A stretch of 64,000 nt of DNA from assembly GCF_001936115.1 (NCBI RefSeq), contig NZ_MPDM01000006.1:52597-116596 (forward strand). Reading direction: 5' to 3'. This document shows, piece by piece, positions 1 to 8,578 of the stretch. Source of the DNA: Boudabousia marimammalium (lineage in GTDB: Bacteria; Actinomycetota; Actinomycetes; Actinomycetales; Actinomycetaceae). Position 1 is the first letter of the stretch, and each line of letters starts with the position of its first letter. A program made the position numbers and the translations under genes. The notes beneath the pieces are model-generated. The model made no database searches, was not told where the DNA came from, and saw only the letters and a program-made list of their open reading frames with translations.

Positions 1-72
1 CACCTGTCCGAAGGCGAGCCAGCTATTGAGACTCGCGTAATTGAACTTCCCAGCGCTAACCCTGCCAAGTAG
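1..72 (+). CDS. 3' end of a gene, possibly nicotinate phosphoribosyltransferase
   Basis: The first 24 codons read open to a TAG at 70-72 and end in LSEGEPAIETRVIELP. A C-terminal LSxGEPAIPT-like stretch is how I remember actinobacterial nicotinate phosphoribosyltransferases ending, and those genes often lie near DUF3039 and its helicase. With only 23 residues visible this is a weak assignment; the open frame and the sensible composition are the direct evidence. The following 102 bases to the next gene, which is convergent, hold only a few short repeats of CCGGCTA and no clear terminator. Confidence 0.4.
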   Translation, partial: HLSEGEPAIETRVIELPSANPAK

Positions 73-174
73 TCTACGAACAGACCCGCCACCGGCTAGA
101 TCGGCTGCAACCTAGATTCCTCAACGCTAGCTGAGTCGCAAGTAGAATCCGCTACCGGCTAAGCTACCTTGGCT

Positions 175-1995
175 TTAGCGTTTCCCGACGAACCAGCGCC
201 TGAGCAAATCTATGCGCGCCTGAATCTGCTCAGTTGAGGCTTGCGGCACTTCCGGTCCCCCACAGCGCTGGCGTAGCTCAGCATGGATTTGGGCGTGCGG
301 TGTCCCATTCCGGCGCGACCAGCCTGAGACCAGGTTCTGTAGTTCTTTCCGTTTCGCGGCCCGCAGACGATGCGCACTCAAGTTCGCGTTAGCGTCACGT
401 TGCGCTTTCGTGGCAGCTTCACGACTGCGCCGATGCTGCTCTGCTTTCATCTGCTCTTTTTGATGCTGCCGGAGCAACGATTCCACCTGGTCGGGTTCCA
501 AAAGCCCAGGAATCCCTAAGTAGTCTTGCTCTTCCGGGGAGCCAACTTGGCCGCCTAAACCGAACTGGCTGCCATCGAAGAGAACAGAATCAAATTCTGC
601 TTCCGCCCCTAGAGCTTCAAAGCCTTCCAGCATGTCGGAGCTGGCTTTCTCCTGGCGGTTAGCTTCCCGCATCTCATCTTCTGGGCTGCGTTCTGCCGCT
701 TCGGGACGATCCAGCGCATGGTCACGTTGCACTTCCATCTCTGAGGCCAGCTCAAGTAGCGGCATCACTGACGGCAAAAACACGCTGGCCGTTTCACCGC
801 GCCTACGAGCACGCACAAAACGTCCAATAGCCTGCGCAAAAAACAAGGGGGTGGAGGTGGAAGTCGCATACACACCGACGGCTAGCCTGGGCACGTCCAC
901 GCCCTCGGAAACCATCCTCACAGCCACCATCCAGCGGGCGTCAGACTGCGAGAACTCCTCAATCTTCGCGGAAGCCCCAGAGTCATCCGAAAGCACCACG
1001 GTGGGAGCCTTGCCGGTAATCTCACGCAACTGCTTCGCGTAGGCGCGCGCCGCCATCTGGTTAGAGGCAATCACCAACCCGCCCGCGTCGGGGACGCTGC
1101 GACGCACCTGGGTGAGACGCTGATCCGCCGCGGAAAGTACCGCCGGCATCCACTGCCCTTTCGGATCCAGCGCGGTCCGCCAAGCCTGCTTCGTCATGTC
1201 TTTCGTGAGGGGCTCCCCCAGCCGCGCCTGCACCTCATCCCCAGCGCTGGTACGCCAATGCATGGAACCCGAATATGACATGAAAATCACCGGACGAACC
1301 ACACTGTCACGCAGCGCCTGGGCGTACCCATAAACGTAGTCCGCATGAGAGCGCCGAATCCCCTGCTCATCTTCAACGTAGCGGACGAATGGAATGGGGG
1401 CGCTATCAGAGCGGAAAGGGGTGCCCGTCAAAGCGAGGCGGCGGGTGGCATCCGCAAAGGCAATCCCGATCCCGTCACCCCAGGTGAGGCTGTCGCCGCC
1501 GTGGTGGATTTCGTCGAGGATGACGAGGGTGCGATGGGCTCGCGTGCGGGTCTCATGTACTTGCGGATTTGCCCCAACCTGCGCGTAGGTGACTGCTACT
1601 CCATCGAAATGGGAGCCGGCCACTCTTTGCGCATTAGTGAAGGCAGGATCCAGCTGGATACCCACGCGAGCAGCCGCATCAGCCCACTGGTTTTTCAGAT
1701 GCTCCGTGGGGCAGACAACCGTAATCTTGTCAATGACTCCGTCGGCCAGAAGGCCAGCTGCAATCCGGAGTGCGAACGTGGTTTTGCCGGCTCCCGGGGT
1801 GGCGACGGCAAGGAAATCTTTAGGGGCAAGGGCCTGGTATTTTTCGATAGCGGCCGCCTGCCAGGCGCGTAGTGACGTGACCGTTCCCCAGGCTGCCCGG
1901 CGCGGATAGGCAGGCGATAAGCTCTGCGCTGCGGAGGGAGAGACGTTAGCTGGAAGAGAGGAATCAGCGGACGGGGAAGGCGGTAGCGGCGTCAC
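175..1995 (-). CDS. DEAD/DEAH-box helicase (superfamily 2)
   Basis: A 606-residue SF2 helicase of the type III restriction/UvrB-like kind found beside DUF3039 in many actinobacteria. Visible motifs are Walker A ATPGAGKTT with the lysine near residue 71, the DEIHH box (motif II), LTGTPFRS (motif III) and QAIGRFVRARR (motif VI). The C-terminal 150 residues are charged and probably helical. It should couple ATP hydrolysis to movement on nucleic acid; the true substrate is unknown. The start is a GTG that overlaps the stop of the upstream DUF3039 gene as GTGA, indicating translational coupling. No methylase or specificity subunit is adjacent, so it is unlikely to belong to a restriction system. 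The first 40 residues are Pro/Ser-rich, so a later start is possible. Confidence 0.85.
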   Translation of the reverse strand: MTPLPPSPSADSSLPANVSPSAAQSLSPAYPRRAAWGTVTSLRAWQAAAIEKYQALAPKDFLAVATPGAGKTTFALRIAAGLLADGVIDKITVVCPTEHLKNQWADAAARVGIQLDPAFTNAQRVAGSHFDGVAVTYAQVGANPQVHETRTRAHRTLVILDEIHHGGDSLTWGDGIGIAFADATRRLALTGTPFRSDSAPIPFVRYVEDEQGIRRSHADYVYGYAQALRDSVVRPVIFMSYSGSMHWRTSAGDEVQARLGEPLTKDMTKQAWRTALDPKGQWMPAVLSAADQRLTQVRRSVPDAGGLVIASNQMAARAYAKQLREITGKAPTVVLSDDSGASAKIEEFSQSDARWMVAVRMVSEGVDVPRLAVGVYATSTSTPLFFAQAIGRFVRARRRGETASVFLPSVMPLLELASEMEVQRDHALDRPEAAERSPEDEMREANRQEKASSDMLEGFEALGAEAEFDSVLFDGSQFGLGGQVGSPEEQDYLGIPGLLEPDQVESLLRQHQKEQMKAEQHRRSREAATKAQRDANANLSAHRLRAAKRKELQNLVSGWSRRNGTPHAQIHAELRQRCGGPEVPQASTEQIQARIDLLRRWFVGKR

Positions 1996-2357
1996 GAGTC
2001 GCTTCCGGAGTCCGAACCGGACCCGGAACCATTATCGCCATTAAAAGGCCAGCCTTTACCGTTGTTCTTTGAAGCCTCATAGATGGCTTTGCAGGTCGGG
2101 CAAACGGGATAGTCTTTCGGGTTCTTCCGAGGAATCCAGACTTTGCCGCACAGGGCAATCACCATGCGACCGGGAGCGGCTTTACGGGAACGCACATAGT
2201 GTGCGTAGCGCTCATCGTCACCGTCGTCTTTCTTTGCGTCAGTGTCGGGCTTTTCCATGACCCCGACAGCACCTGCCGTTTGGGGCTCAGGGGCCGCAAA
2301 CGGATCTTCAGGACCGGTTGGTGCATTGTGGGATTCAGAGGAAATCATGTTTGCCAT
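1992..2357 (-). CDS. DUF3039 zinc-ribbon protein
   Basis: A 121-residue actinobacterial DUF3039 protein. The N-terminal 50 residues are acidic and low in complexity. The conserved core RYAHYVRSRKA...GRMVIALCGKVWIPRKNP is followed by a CPTC pair, so Cys70, Cys86 and Cys89 could bind zinc. The last residues are a Gly/Ser/Asp repeat. Its stop overlaps the GTG of the helicase downstream, and the pair is a recurring actinobacterial couple, which suggests that they work together. No biochemical function is known to me for the family. The ATG at 2357 lacks a strong Shine-Dalgarno sequence; the second ATG at 2348 is an alternative. Confidence 0.8.
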   Translation of the reverse strand: MANMISSESHNAPTGPEDPFAAPEPQTAGAVGVMEKPDTDAKKDDGDDERYAHYVRSRKAAPGRMVIALCGKVWIPRKNPKDYPVCPTCKAIYEASKNNGKGWPFNGDNGSGSGSDSGSDS

Positions 2358-2383
2358 TTTACCGCCCGTCCCTCACAGATGCC

Positions 2384-2428
2384 ACTGACCGGAGCGGAGG
2401 TGAATCTCACCCCTGCGCTCCGGTCAGT
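2384..2428. terminator. Hairpin between nagB and the DUF3039 gene
   Basis: A perfect 13-bp inverted repeat (ACTGACCGGAGCG at 2384-2396 and its complement at 2416-2428) with a 19-base loop lies between the nagB stop and the DUF3039 start. Read in the direction of the genes, no U tract follows it, so it is a strong hairpin but not a canonical intrinsic terminator. On the plus strand it is followed by TAAAAATTC. Confidence 0.5.
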
Positions 2429-2474
2429 AAAAATTCTTGATTGACGGTGTGATTCTTCGCCTTTAGTCAGCGAA

Positions 2475-3248
2475 TCAGTGACTCTCCGCAGCCTGCATTT
2501 CGCGGTAGTAATCAATCAGCTTCAGCTTGGAAGCGGCAGCCTCATCAAGGAATACTTTAGCGTTGGGGTGCATTTGCATGATGGTGGCCGGCCACATTGC
2601 ACTGATTGCGCCCTCGACCATCTGTGCCACAGCCTCAGCCTTGTTAGCGCCGGTAGCGACCAGGCAGAGTTCCTCAGCGTCCATGATGGTGCCTAGGCCT
2701 TGGGTGACGCAGTGGGTGGGGACCTTGCTCAGGTCATCATCGAAGAAGCGAGCATTGTCAACGCGGGTCTGCTTGGTCAGGGTGTCCACGTGGGTGCGGG
2801 AGACGAGGGAGCCGCCCGGCTCATTGAAGGCGATGTGGCCGTCAGAGCCGATACCCAAAATCTGGAGGGCTACGCCACCCTTGTCTTTGATTAGCTGATC
2901 GTATTCCTTCACTGCTACCTGCAGGTCTTCAGCGTTACCTTCAGGGCCGTGCACGTTTTCCGGCTTCACGTCAACCTGGGAGGCAATCTCGGTGTGGATG
3001 ACGTTGTGGTAGCGTTCCGGATGGTCCTCAGCAATACCTACGTACTCATCCAGCATGAAGAAGTGCGAGTCTTTGAAAGAGAGCCTGCCAGCGGCAACGC
3101 GAGCAATCAACTCACGGTAGGTGGGGAGCGGCGAAGAGCCGGTTGCAACGCCTAGGTTTGCCTGCGGGCGAGCGGTGAAAACCTCTTCGATACGATCCGC
3201 AATTGCTTTACCGATAGCCTCTTCAGAAGGAAGAATAAAAATCTCCAT
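2475..3248 (-). CDS. nagB: Glucosamine-6-phosphate deaminase
   Basis: NagB converts glucosamine-6-phosphate to fructose-6-phosphate and ammonia, the last step of amino-sugar (GlcNAc, sialic acid) catabolism in the cytoplasm. The 257-residue protein has the family landmarks MLDEYVG (Asp67), the GIGSDGHIAFNEPG active-site loop, and SxTHVDTLTKQTR. I place the start at the ATG at 3248 because AAAGGA precedes it by six bases; the frame is open to 3287. The sialidase gene 11 kb away would feed the same pathway after sialic acid cleavage, but no other nan or nag gene is in the window. Confidence 0.95.
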   Translation of the reverse strand: MEIFILPSEEAIGKAIADRIEEVFTARPQANLGVATGSSPLPTYRELIARVAAGRLSFKDSHFFMLDEYVGIAEDHPERYHNVIHTEIASQVDVKPENVHGPEGNAEDLQVAVKEYDQLIKDKGGVALQILGIGSDGHIAFNEPGGSLVSRTHVDTLTKQTRVDNARFFDDDLSKVPTHCVTQGLGTIMDAEELCLVATGANKAEAVAQMVEGAISAMWPATIMQMHPNAKVFLDEAAASKLKLIDYYREMQAAESH

Positions 3249-3355
3249 GTTATTCCTTTCGCGGAGCAAAGTTGCAACATTGCTCATTTTTGTGTCACCA
3301 CTATTCTACCCATTGCGGCACCCATTACAAGGCCGAATCGGTGTGATTAGATAGC

Positions 3356-3383
3356 AAAAGGGCCCACAATCGTGGGCCCTTTT
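3356..3383 (-). terminator. Intrinsic terminator of the HU gene
   Basis: A 12-bp perfect stem, AAAAGGGCCCAC with its complement at 3372-3383, and a 4-base loop, with T runs on both strands. It sits just after the HU gene on the minus strand and upstream of nagB, so it ends the HU transcript before nagB. Confidence 0.85.
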
Positions 3384-3420
3384 TCGATGTAGCTGAGCTT
3401 CAGCTACATAAGTGCAAGAA

Positions 3421-3705
3421 TCACTTCTTGGCAACAGCCTTCTTCAAGGTGGAGCCAGCGGAAATCTTCACACCGTAGCCGGCGGGAATGTGAATCTCTT
3501 CGCCGGTGCGGGGGTTGCGGCCGGTGCGAGCTGCACGCTCAACACGCTCAACTGAGAGCAGGCCGGTGACCTTAACAGCTTCACCCTCGGACAGGGAGGA
3601 GATCAGCACGTCCTGGAAAGCGGACAGTGCGGCGTCTGCCTGCACCTTGGTCAAGGAGGCGCGCTCCGCAATAGCTGCTACTAGTTCGGTACGGTTAATC
3701 GACAT
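3421..3705 (-). CDS. hup: HU-family DNA-binding protein
   Basis: A 94-residue nucleoid protein that bends DNA as a dimer. The whole HU fold is present: the N-terminal helical part (INRTELVAAIAERASLTK), then GxxxVERVERAARTGRNPRTGEEI with the DNA-wrapping arm residues RNPRTGE, ending with LKKAVAKK. Unlike mycobacterial HupB it has no long Lys/Ala/Pro tail. The start at 3705 is preceded by AAGGGTGA at a good distance. It is a single-gene unit, with its own terminator downstream and a 270-base non-coding region upstream. Confidence 0.95.
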   Translation of the reverse strand: MSINRTELVAAIAERASLTKVQADAALSAFQDVLISSLSEGEAVKVTGLLSVERVERAARTGRNPRTGEEIHIPAGYGVKISAGSTLKKAVAKK

Positions 3706-3730
3706 AAAGTTCACCCTTCATCATATTGGC

Positions 3731-3748
3731 AGGATACGGACGTATCCT
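3731..3748. promoter_or_regulatory. Perfect dyad in the HU leader
   Basis: AGGATACG, a GA spacer, then CGTATCCT form a perfect 8-bp inverted repeat 26 bases upstream of the HU start codon. It could be an operator or a 5' UTR hairpin. I recognise no regulator for it. Confidence 0.4.
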
Positions 3749-3926
3749 GGGTAAGAACGTGACGGCCAGACATTTACTGACCGTCTCGCATCCTGATAGA
3801 CATTTTGCCGTGTTTTACGCGAAATTACACGGCGAAACCACGAATATCAGCAAAATTGCCCCGAATTTGTGACGTAGTCCGAAGTTTTTCGCTATTTTCG
3901 GGCCGAAACTCATGGTCTGACCGCAA

Positions 3927-3949
3927 TATTCCCCTGTTTATGGGGGAAT
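3927..3949 (-). terminator. Weak hairpin after trhO
   Basis: ATTCCCC and GGGGGAAT separated by a short AT-rich loop lie 40 bases beyond the trhO stop. No U tract follows, so this is only a possible terminator. The rest of 3749-3988 is AT-rich non-coding sequence in which I see nothing else. Confidence 0.3.
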
Positions 3950-3988
3950 GTCAATGCCTAAGCGCGGTCTTAGAGACTTATCTCAAAC

Positions 3989-4897
3989 TCAGGCGTTGAT
4001 TGCCGAAGTTATCTTCACGCATTCTGATTTACCGCAGTTATTGGTGGAGGGATTAGCGTGACATTCAGGGCAGAGCAGGATCAGTTCACGGCAGTCATTA
4101 TTACCACAGTTGTAGAACTTGTGGGTGCCTTCACCGCAGTGGACGCACTGGCCCAAAACTTTGACATCCGGACCGAACTCCATGTGCATACGACGATCAA
4201 AGACGTAGAGGGAGCCTTCCCACAGGCCCTGGTTGCCGTATTTTTCACCGTAGCGCACGATGCCACCATCCATCTGGTAGACCTGCTTGAAGCCACGGTT
4301 CTTCATTAGGGCGGTCAAGATTTCGCAACGAATCCCACCGGTACAGTAGGTGACGATTGGTTTGTCTTTCAGATCGTCATAGGCGCCGGACTCAATTTCG
4401 GCAATGAAATCGCGGGTGGTTTCAGTGTTGGGCACGACCGCGTTCTTGAAGTGACCAATTTTTGCTTCCATCGCGTTACGACCATCGAAGAACACTATGT
4501 CACCGTTGTTCTCATCCATCAGTTCATGGAGCTGTTCGGGCTTGAGGTGGACGCCGCCGCCCACTACCCCACCGTTGTCCACTTTGATTTCTTCGGGAAC
4601 ACCGAAGGTGACAATTTCTTTGCGCACTTTCACGCTCAGGCGCGGGAAGTCCTCAGCCCCACCTTGCGAAATCTTGAACTCCATGCCCTTAAAACCGGGG
4701 TAGGAGCGGGTCTGTCGCATGTATTGTTTGCAGGCGGATAGTTCACCGCCAACAGTACCGTTAATGCCGTGCTCAGAAATAATGATGCGACCAGTCAAAC
4801 CCAGCTTTTCACACAGGGTGCGCTGCCACAGCATGATTGCTTGCGGGTCAGCTAGCGGAACGAAGTAATAGTATAGAAGGATTCTGCTTTCACTCAT
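3989..4897 (-). CDS. trhO: tRNA uridine-34 hydroxylase, rhodanese family
   Basis: TrhO (YceA) uses oxygen to hydroxylate U34 of some tRNAs to 5-hydroxyuridine. The 302-residue protein has the N-terminal acylphosphatase-like region ([10 protein letters not shown]...[16 protein letters not shown]), then a rhodanese domain with the active-site loop [10 protein letters not shown] (Cys185). The C-terminal 50 residues are Cys-rich ([14 protein letters not shown], then CPECH and a final Cys), a probable zinc site found in family members. Single-gene unit, divergent from the following glycosylase gene. Confidence 0.92.
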   Translation of the reverse strand: MSESRILLYYYFVPLADPQAIMLWQRTLCEKLGLTGRIIISEHGINGTVGGELSACKQYMRQTRSYPGFKGMEFKISQGGAEDFPRLSVKVRKEIVTFGVPEEIKVDNGGVVGGGVHLKPEQLHELMDENNGDIVFFDGRNAMEAKIGHFKNAVVPNTETTRDFIAEIESGAYDDLKDKPIVTYCTGGIRCEILTALMKNRGFKQVYQMDGGIVRYGEKYGNQGLWEGSLYVFDRRMHMEFGPDVKVLGQCVHCGEGTHKFYNCGNNDCRELILLCPECHANPSTNNCGKSECVKITSAINA

Positions 4898-5014
4898 TTA
4901 GCCAGTTTACACCAGTATGCCGCTCTCACAGAACGGCTTTACCCGATTTTGATGCCTGGTAAGCGAGGGCTGCATTAGACTTGTCGCATTGCTTTACTGT
5001 TCGGTTTTGGAAAG

Positions 5015-5680
5015 GTGCCTGCCCTGATGAGCCCATCGAACCAGATGAAGAAGACCGCAAAGGATTTGTGGCGCCTGTTCGATTGGCTGGATTCCAGTTT
5101 TGACGCAGGGAAGTGGTGGCCGGCTGAGACTCGGTTTGAGATTTTGGTGGGCGCGGTTTTAACCCAGAATACGGCGTGGACGAATGTGGAGAAGGCGATT
5201 GTTGCTTTACGGAGCGACGGCCTGTTGGAGGCTTCCGCACTGTTAGCGGCGGAGCCGGAGCGGGTGGCGGAGCTGATTTATCCGACCGGGTATCGCAACA
5301 CAAAAGCGGTGTATTTGCGGGAGATTTCGCGCTGGTTCCTTAACTTTGACGGGTCCGTTTCAGGCTTGGGGGACGAGGATGTGAGGTCGTCGCTCTTGTC
5401 GGTGCGCGGAGTCGGGGATGAGACGGCGGATGATATTTTGCTGTACGCCTATAACCGCCGGGTCTTCATCTATGACCTGTATTGCCGCAGGTTTTTCAAG
5501 GCCACCGGGATTGGAGATTTTAGTAGCTACCGGCAGGCAAAAACTGCAATTGATCCGGCGGTCAGGGAGGCTGAATTCTCCCTCGACCAACTGCAACTGT
5601 TCCACGGATTGATCGTGGAATGGGGTAAGCAGTTCCGGGCGAATCCCCTCTTGCTATCTGAAAGCAGGGCTTTGCAGTAA
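5015..5680 (+). CDS. Endonuclease III-like HhH-GPD protein (MagIII-type)
   Basis: A 221-residue base-excision-repair glycosylase homologue of the COG2231 type, related to Helicobacter MagIII 3-methyladenine glycosylase. It has LVGAVLTQNTAW, the helix-hairpin-helix VRGVGDETADDILLYA and an aspartate in FIYDLYCRRFF that matches the conserved catalytic Asp. The Nth catalytic lysine position in the hairpin reads Glu (GVGDET), as in MagIII-like proteins, and there is no C-terminal four-Cys iron-sulfur cluster. This suggests a monofunctional glycosylase, but the substrate cannot be read from the sequence. The start is uncertain: GTG 5015 sits too close to AAAGG, and ATG 5027 and ATG 5045 are alternatives. 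Confidence 0.8.
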   Translation: MPALMSPSNQMKKTAKDLWRLFDWLDSSFDAGKWWPAETRFEILVGAVLTQNTAWTNVEKAIVALRSDGLLEASALLAAEPERVAELIYPTGYRNTKAVYLREISRWFLNFDGSVSGLGDEDVRSSLLSVRGVGDETADDILLYAYNRRVFIYDLYCRRFFKATGIGDFSSYRQAKTAIDPAVREAEFSLDQLQLFHGLIVEWGKQFRANPLLLSESRALQ

Positions 5681-5700
5681 GCGGGCTTTCCTTGAACGTG

Positions 5701-6429
5701 TCATTTACCGATCTGCCCCAGTTTGGTAAAAATCGGTTGGATGAGGATGTGCGCACCTCCTCGGGACCACATCCAGAACGCTCCCCCAGCAAGGAAGATG
5801 ATGATGGCGACCGCTTGCCCGCCGGTGGTGATTGTTGTGTATCTTGCTGAAGCGATGGAGGGCCAAGGCAATTGCGTGTTGTAGAAGACGCTTTGCCCGA
5901 AAACCATTGCGACCCAGGCGGTAACCGAGATGAGGGGGCCCGCAATCTTCCCAAAGACGGCAACGGTGAGGGCTGCCAGCCCGATGAAGGCGAAGCTTTG
6001 GTAGACAATCGTGGCAGAGAATAGGTCTGTAATCGTATCGGGAGATCTAGCGATTTCAAGGCCGAGTATGCTCTGTAGGATTGAAGTCGGCAGTACTCGG
6101 TACAGTAGCCAGAGAAAGTAGTGAAGGGGCCCTAGTAGCACGCTGATAATCAGAAAGAAGCTCAGGGCGGAGATTTCTAGCCTACGCACAGAGAGCTGTT
6201 CAATGATGGGGGCGGAGGGAACCCAACTGACGAAGGCGGCGAGCGCATAGATGAGAGTCAGAATCTCTATCATGGGAATGTCACGGGGAACGGGACTACC
6301 CCCGAGGTGGAATCTGAAGTAGAGGCCTTGGATAAAAATCAGCGCAATCGCGATTAGGATTCCCGCTCCGATAACTATTTCCCAGTTTCTCCCCCGCCAG
6401 TAGGGGGAAACTTTCACGATGCTAGTCAT
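5701..6429 (-). CDS. Membrane protein of the peptide/ABC operon
   Basis: A 242-residue protein with about six hydrophobic segments and no recognisable soluble domain; the N-terminus is cytoplasmic-looking (basic) and the C-terminus short. I do not recognise the family. Its start overlaps the stop of the larger membrane protein upstream as ATGA, so the two are translated together and are probably subunits of one ABC exporter/permease, with the broken ATPase gene first in line. It ends 20 bases from the convergent glycosylase gene with no evident terminator. Confidence 0.65.
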   Translation of the reverse strand: MTSIVKVSPYWRGRNWEIVIGAGILIAIALIFIQGLYFRFHLGGSPVPRDIPMIEILTLIYALAAFVSWVPSAPIIEQLSVRRLEISALSFFLIISVLLGPLHYFLWLLYRVLPTSILQSILGLEIARSPDTITDLFSATIVYQSFAFIGLAALTVAVFGKIAGPLISVTAWVAMVFGQSVFYNTQLPWPSIASARYTTITTGGQAVAIIIFLAGGAFWMWSRGGAHILIQPIFTKLGQIGK

Positions 6430-7796
6430 TGGGGGATTCCTAACTGTTCCAACTGACAGTTCATGAGGGCGTCACGGTTACGGCTGAACCATTCAGTGAA
6501 CTGGCTGTCGCTCAGTTTCAAAAGAGTTTTGGTTTCTTCCGAATAGTCTTCAGTGAGGGTGTCCAGTTTCAATACTTTTGTCGCATCACTGTTTTCTTCT
6601 GGCTGGTCCCCGACTGTCTTTATCAGAATCGCATTGCTTGCTGCGCGGGAGATTTCACTAGCTGAGGACTGCGAGGATTCACTTGAGGCGTCCCCTGCAG
6701 GGCATTTCTTGTTGCCAGTTAGATAATCAGAAATTTCTGCCCGTACCTGGGTGCGGTACTCCTGGTTGGTGAAACTGCCAGTGGTCGGCACTGTAATGCT
6801 TTGCGGGTCTGCTTTAACGTTCTGCTGATAGTGGTCTTGCTGGATTCGTATGGATTCGGGGGCAGTGTCAGTTAGCGCCAGAATTTTATTGGCTTCTTCA
6901 GCGATTATTGGCGCTATGGATTTTTCTACTGCATAGGTGCAGATTTTGATTCCGGTGGCGGAGTTTTCGCAATGCGAAGGCTCGTCTTGGAAGTAAAACA
7001 AGGGTGGGGAAACCAACATCGCGGGAATCAGAACGAGGATTGGAAGAGCGGGCACCACCCAAAGGGTTTTCTGATTCCGGTTGCCTAAGTAGAGGTTAAG
7101 CAGATAGTAGGCACATAACGCCATCAGCGTGAAGATGCCTAGTCGTGAAACTTCAACTCCCATGGCTAGTTGCGCTCCGGTGGGAGGAAATTTGGTAAGC
7201 CACACCGTCGCGCCGGAAAGGGTGGAGTAACCCGTATTGAACAACACGGTCTCATTCAAGAAGGTTGGCAAGATTGCTACGAATGCAACAGCTAACGGCG
7301 CGAATAGCATCCCGAACTGTTTGGGACTGAAAATTGCGACTGTATAGGCCAATAATGTGAGTGCCATAATGGCTGCGCTGGTAGCCAGCAGGGAGATCAG
7401 AACGCTCAGTGTGAAGTCGGGAGCGCCAGAGCTTATTAGCCGCACTAGATACGGGATAGTACCAATTATTAGACCCGTATAGATGGGAGCCAACACTTGC
7501 AGTTGATGCCGCAAAATGATTGTCGAGGTTTTTACTGCGGGCGCAGCCCCCACGATTACATTATTCGTGCGCAACAGCATGGCTGGCAAACTCGCTAGCA
7601 CACTAGCTAGGATGCTGATTCCGAGGGTGGCTTCTCTCCAGTTGGCCGCTAAAGTCTGCCAGCTACTAGGGCGCCAGAATTCGAATGTTTGAGCGGAAAA
7701 TAGGACAAAGACAGCGGTCACTGCGGCAATTAGCCAAAAGCTGAGCGAGTGGTAGATAGCAAATGCTGGCTTTGACGAGGTTGTTTTGAGACTCAT
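6426..7796 (-). CDS. ABC-2-like permease with extracytoplasmic C-terminal domain
   Basis: A 456-residue membrane protein: about seven transmembrane segments in residues 15-290, then about 165 residues that should lie outside the cell. That domain opens with PPLFYFQDEPSHCENSATGIKICTYAVEKS, a Cys pair arranged like the CxxxxGxxxCxHP region that I recall in other actinobacterial ABC permeases, and contains a further Cys in NKKCPAGD. The longest open frame starts at 7883, but ATG 7796 is the better start: GAGG lies 8 bases upstream and it begins 10 bases after the ATPase stop. Role inferred from position: translocation partner of the ATPase at 7807-8565. Substrate unknown. Confidence 0.7.
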   Translation of the reverse strand: MSLKTTSSKPAFAIYHSLSFWLIAAVTAVFVLFSAQTFEFWRPSSWQTLAANWREATLGISILASVLASLPAMLLRTNNVIVGAAPAVKTSTIILRHQLQVLAPIYTGLIIGTIPYLVRLISSGAPDFTLSVLISLLATSAAIMALTLLAYTVAIFSPKQFGMLFAPLAVAFVAILPTFLNETVLFNTGYSTLSGATVWLTKFPPTGAQLAMGVEVSRLGIFTLMALCAYYLLNLYLGNRNQKTLWVVPALPILVLIPAMLVSPPLFYFQDEPSHCENSATGIKICTYAVEKSIAPIIAEEANKILALTDTAPESIRIQQDHYQQNVKADPQSITVPTTGSFTNQEYRTQVRAEISDYLTGNKKCPAGDASSESSQSSASEISRAASNAILIKTVGDQPEENSDATKVLKLDTLTEDYSEETKTLLKLSDSQFTEWFSRNRDALMNCQLEQLGIPQ

Positions 7797-7806
7797 CGTG
7801 GTGACC

Positions 7807-8565
7807 TCACTGCCGGTTGGAGAGTACATACTGGTAACCGGCCTCAATGGTGGACAGGCCCGGCTCAGCGTGCGCTTCTCCAATTTCGGTCAATTCAGCG
7901 GCAGAGCCCGTGTAGAGAAGTTGCCCGGCATCCATGATTTGTACGTCGGAAGCCATATATGCTAGGTCTTCAACCTGATGTGTGGTGATCAGAATGCAGG
8001 ATTCTTCACCTAGTCTTTCCAATAGTTTTCTGATACCAATCCGCTGGTTGGGGTCTAGGCCTACGGTTGGCTCATCTAACAGCAGTAGTCGTGGCCGATG
8101 CGCGATAGCGCAAGCAATCCCTAAACGCTACCTCATACCTCCCGACAGGGATGAAGCTTTATCTGTTTCACGTTCTAATAGCCCCACGGTTTGTAGCGCC
8201 CAACTGGCGGCCTGACTGGTTTCAGCAGGTTTCACGCCGTGCGCCCAAGCCGCATATTCCACATTGTCTTTGAGTGAGCGCCGATCCAGTAGCTCAAACT
8301 TTTGCGGCAGATACCCAATCAGTCCGCGGGCTTGAGCCCGGTTCTTGCTTGATTTTACTGAAAACCCGCCAACATTTATCTCTCTTTGCTGCAACGGCAA
8401 GGCTGTGGAGAGCAGTTTCATCAAAGTCGATTTCCCTGCCCCGTTAGGACCAAGGATTCCGGTTATGCCTTTGTCGTAAGATGTAGAAAGCTGACGGAGC
8501 GCCTGGTGTGAGCCGTAGGCGAAACTCACTCCGAAAATATCAACGATCTTTGTTGGTGGGTTCAC
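7807..8565 (-). pseudogene. ABC transporter ATPase interrupted by an in-frame amber codon
   Basis: Read through, this is a 252-codon ABC ATPase with everything in place: Walker A GILGPNGAGKSTLMKLL, Q-loop YLPQKFELLD, signature LSGGM, Walker B LLLLDEPTVGLD and the H-loop TTHQVEDL. The codon after LSGGMR is TAG (8128-8130) where family members have Gln (LSGGMRQRLG), a single C-to-T change from CAG. The frame is unbroken on both sides, so this is one nonsense mutation and not decay. The truncated product would lack Walker B and be inactive. The start is the GTG at 8565 with GGAGG six bases upstream; the frame is open to 8592. Possible explanations are recent inactivation, a sequencing error, or readthrough. 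Confidence 0.85.
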
Positions 8566-8578
8566 AGTCAGCCTCCGT

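Noticed and set aside
1345..1872. Open frames of 60-180 codons on the plus strand inside the helicase gene
   Set aside because: They are shadows of a gene whose motifs lie on the other strand; this holds for the many similar overlapping frames across the window.
175..2357. A restriction-modification system around the SF2 helicase
   Set aside because: No methylase or specificity gene is adjacent; the helicase/DUF3039 pair is a common actinobacterial couple.
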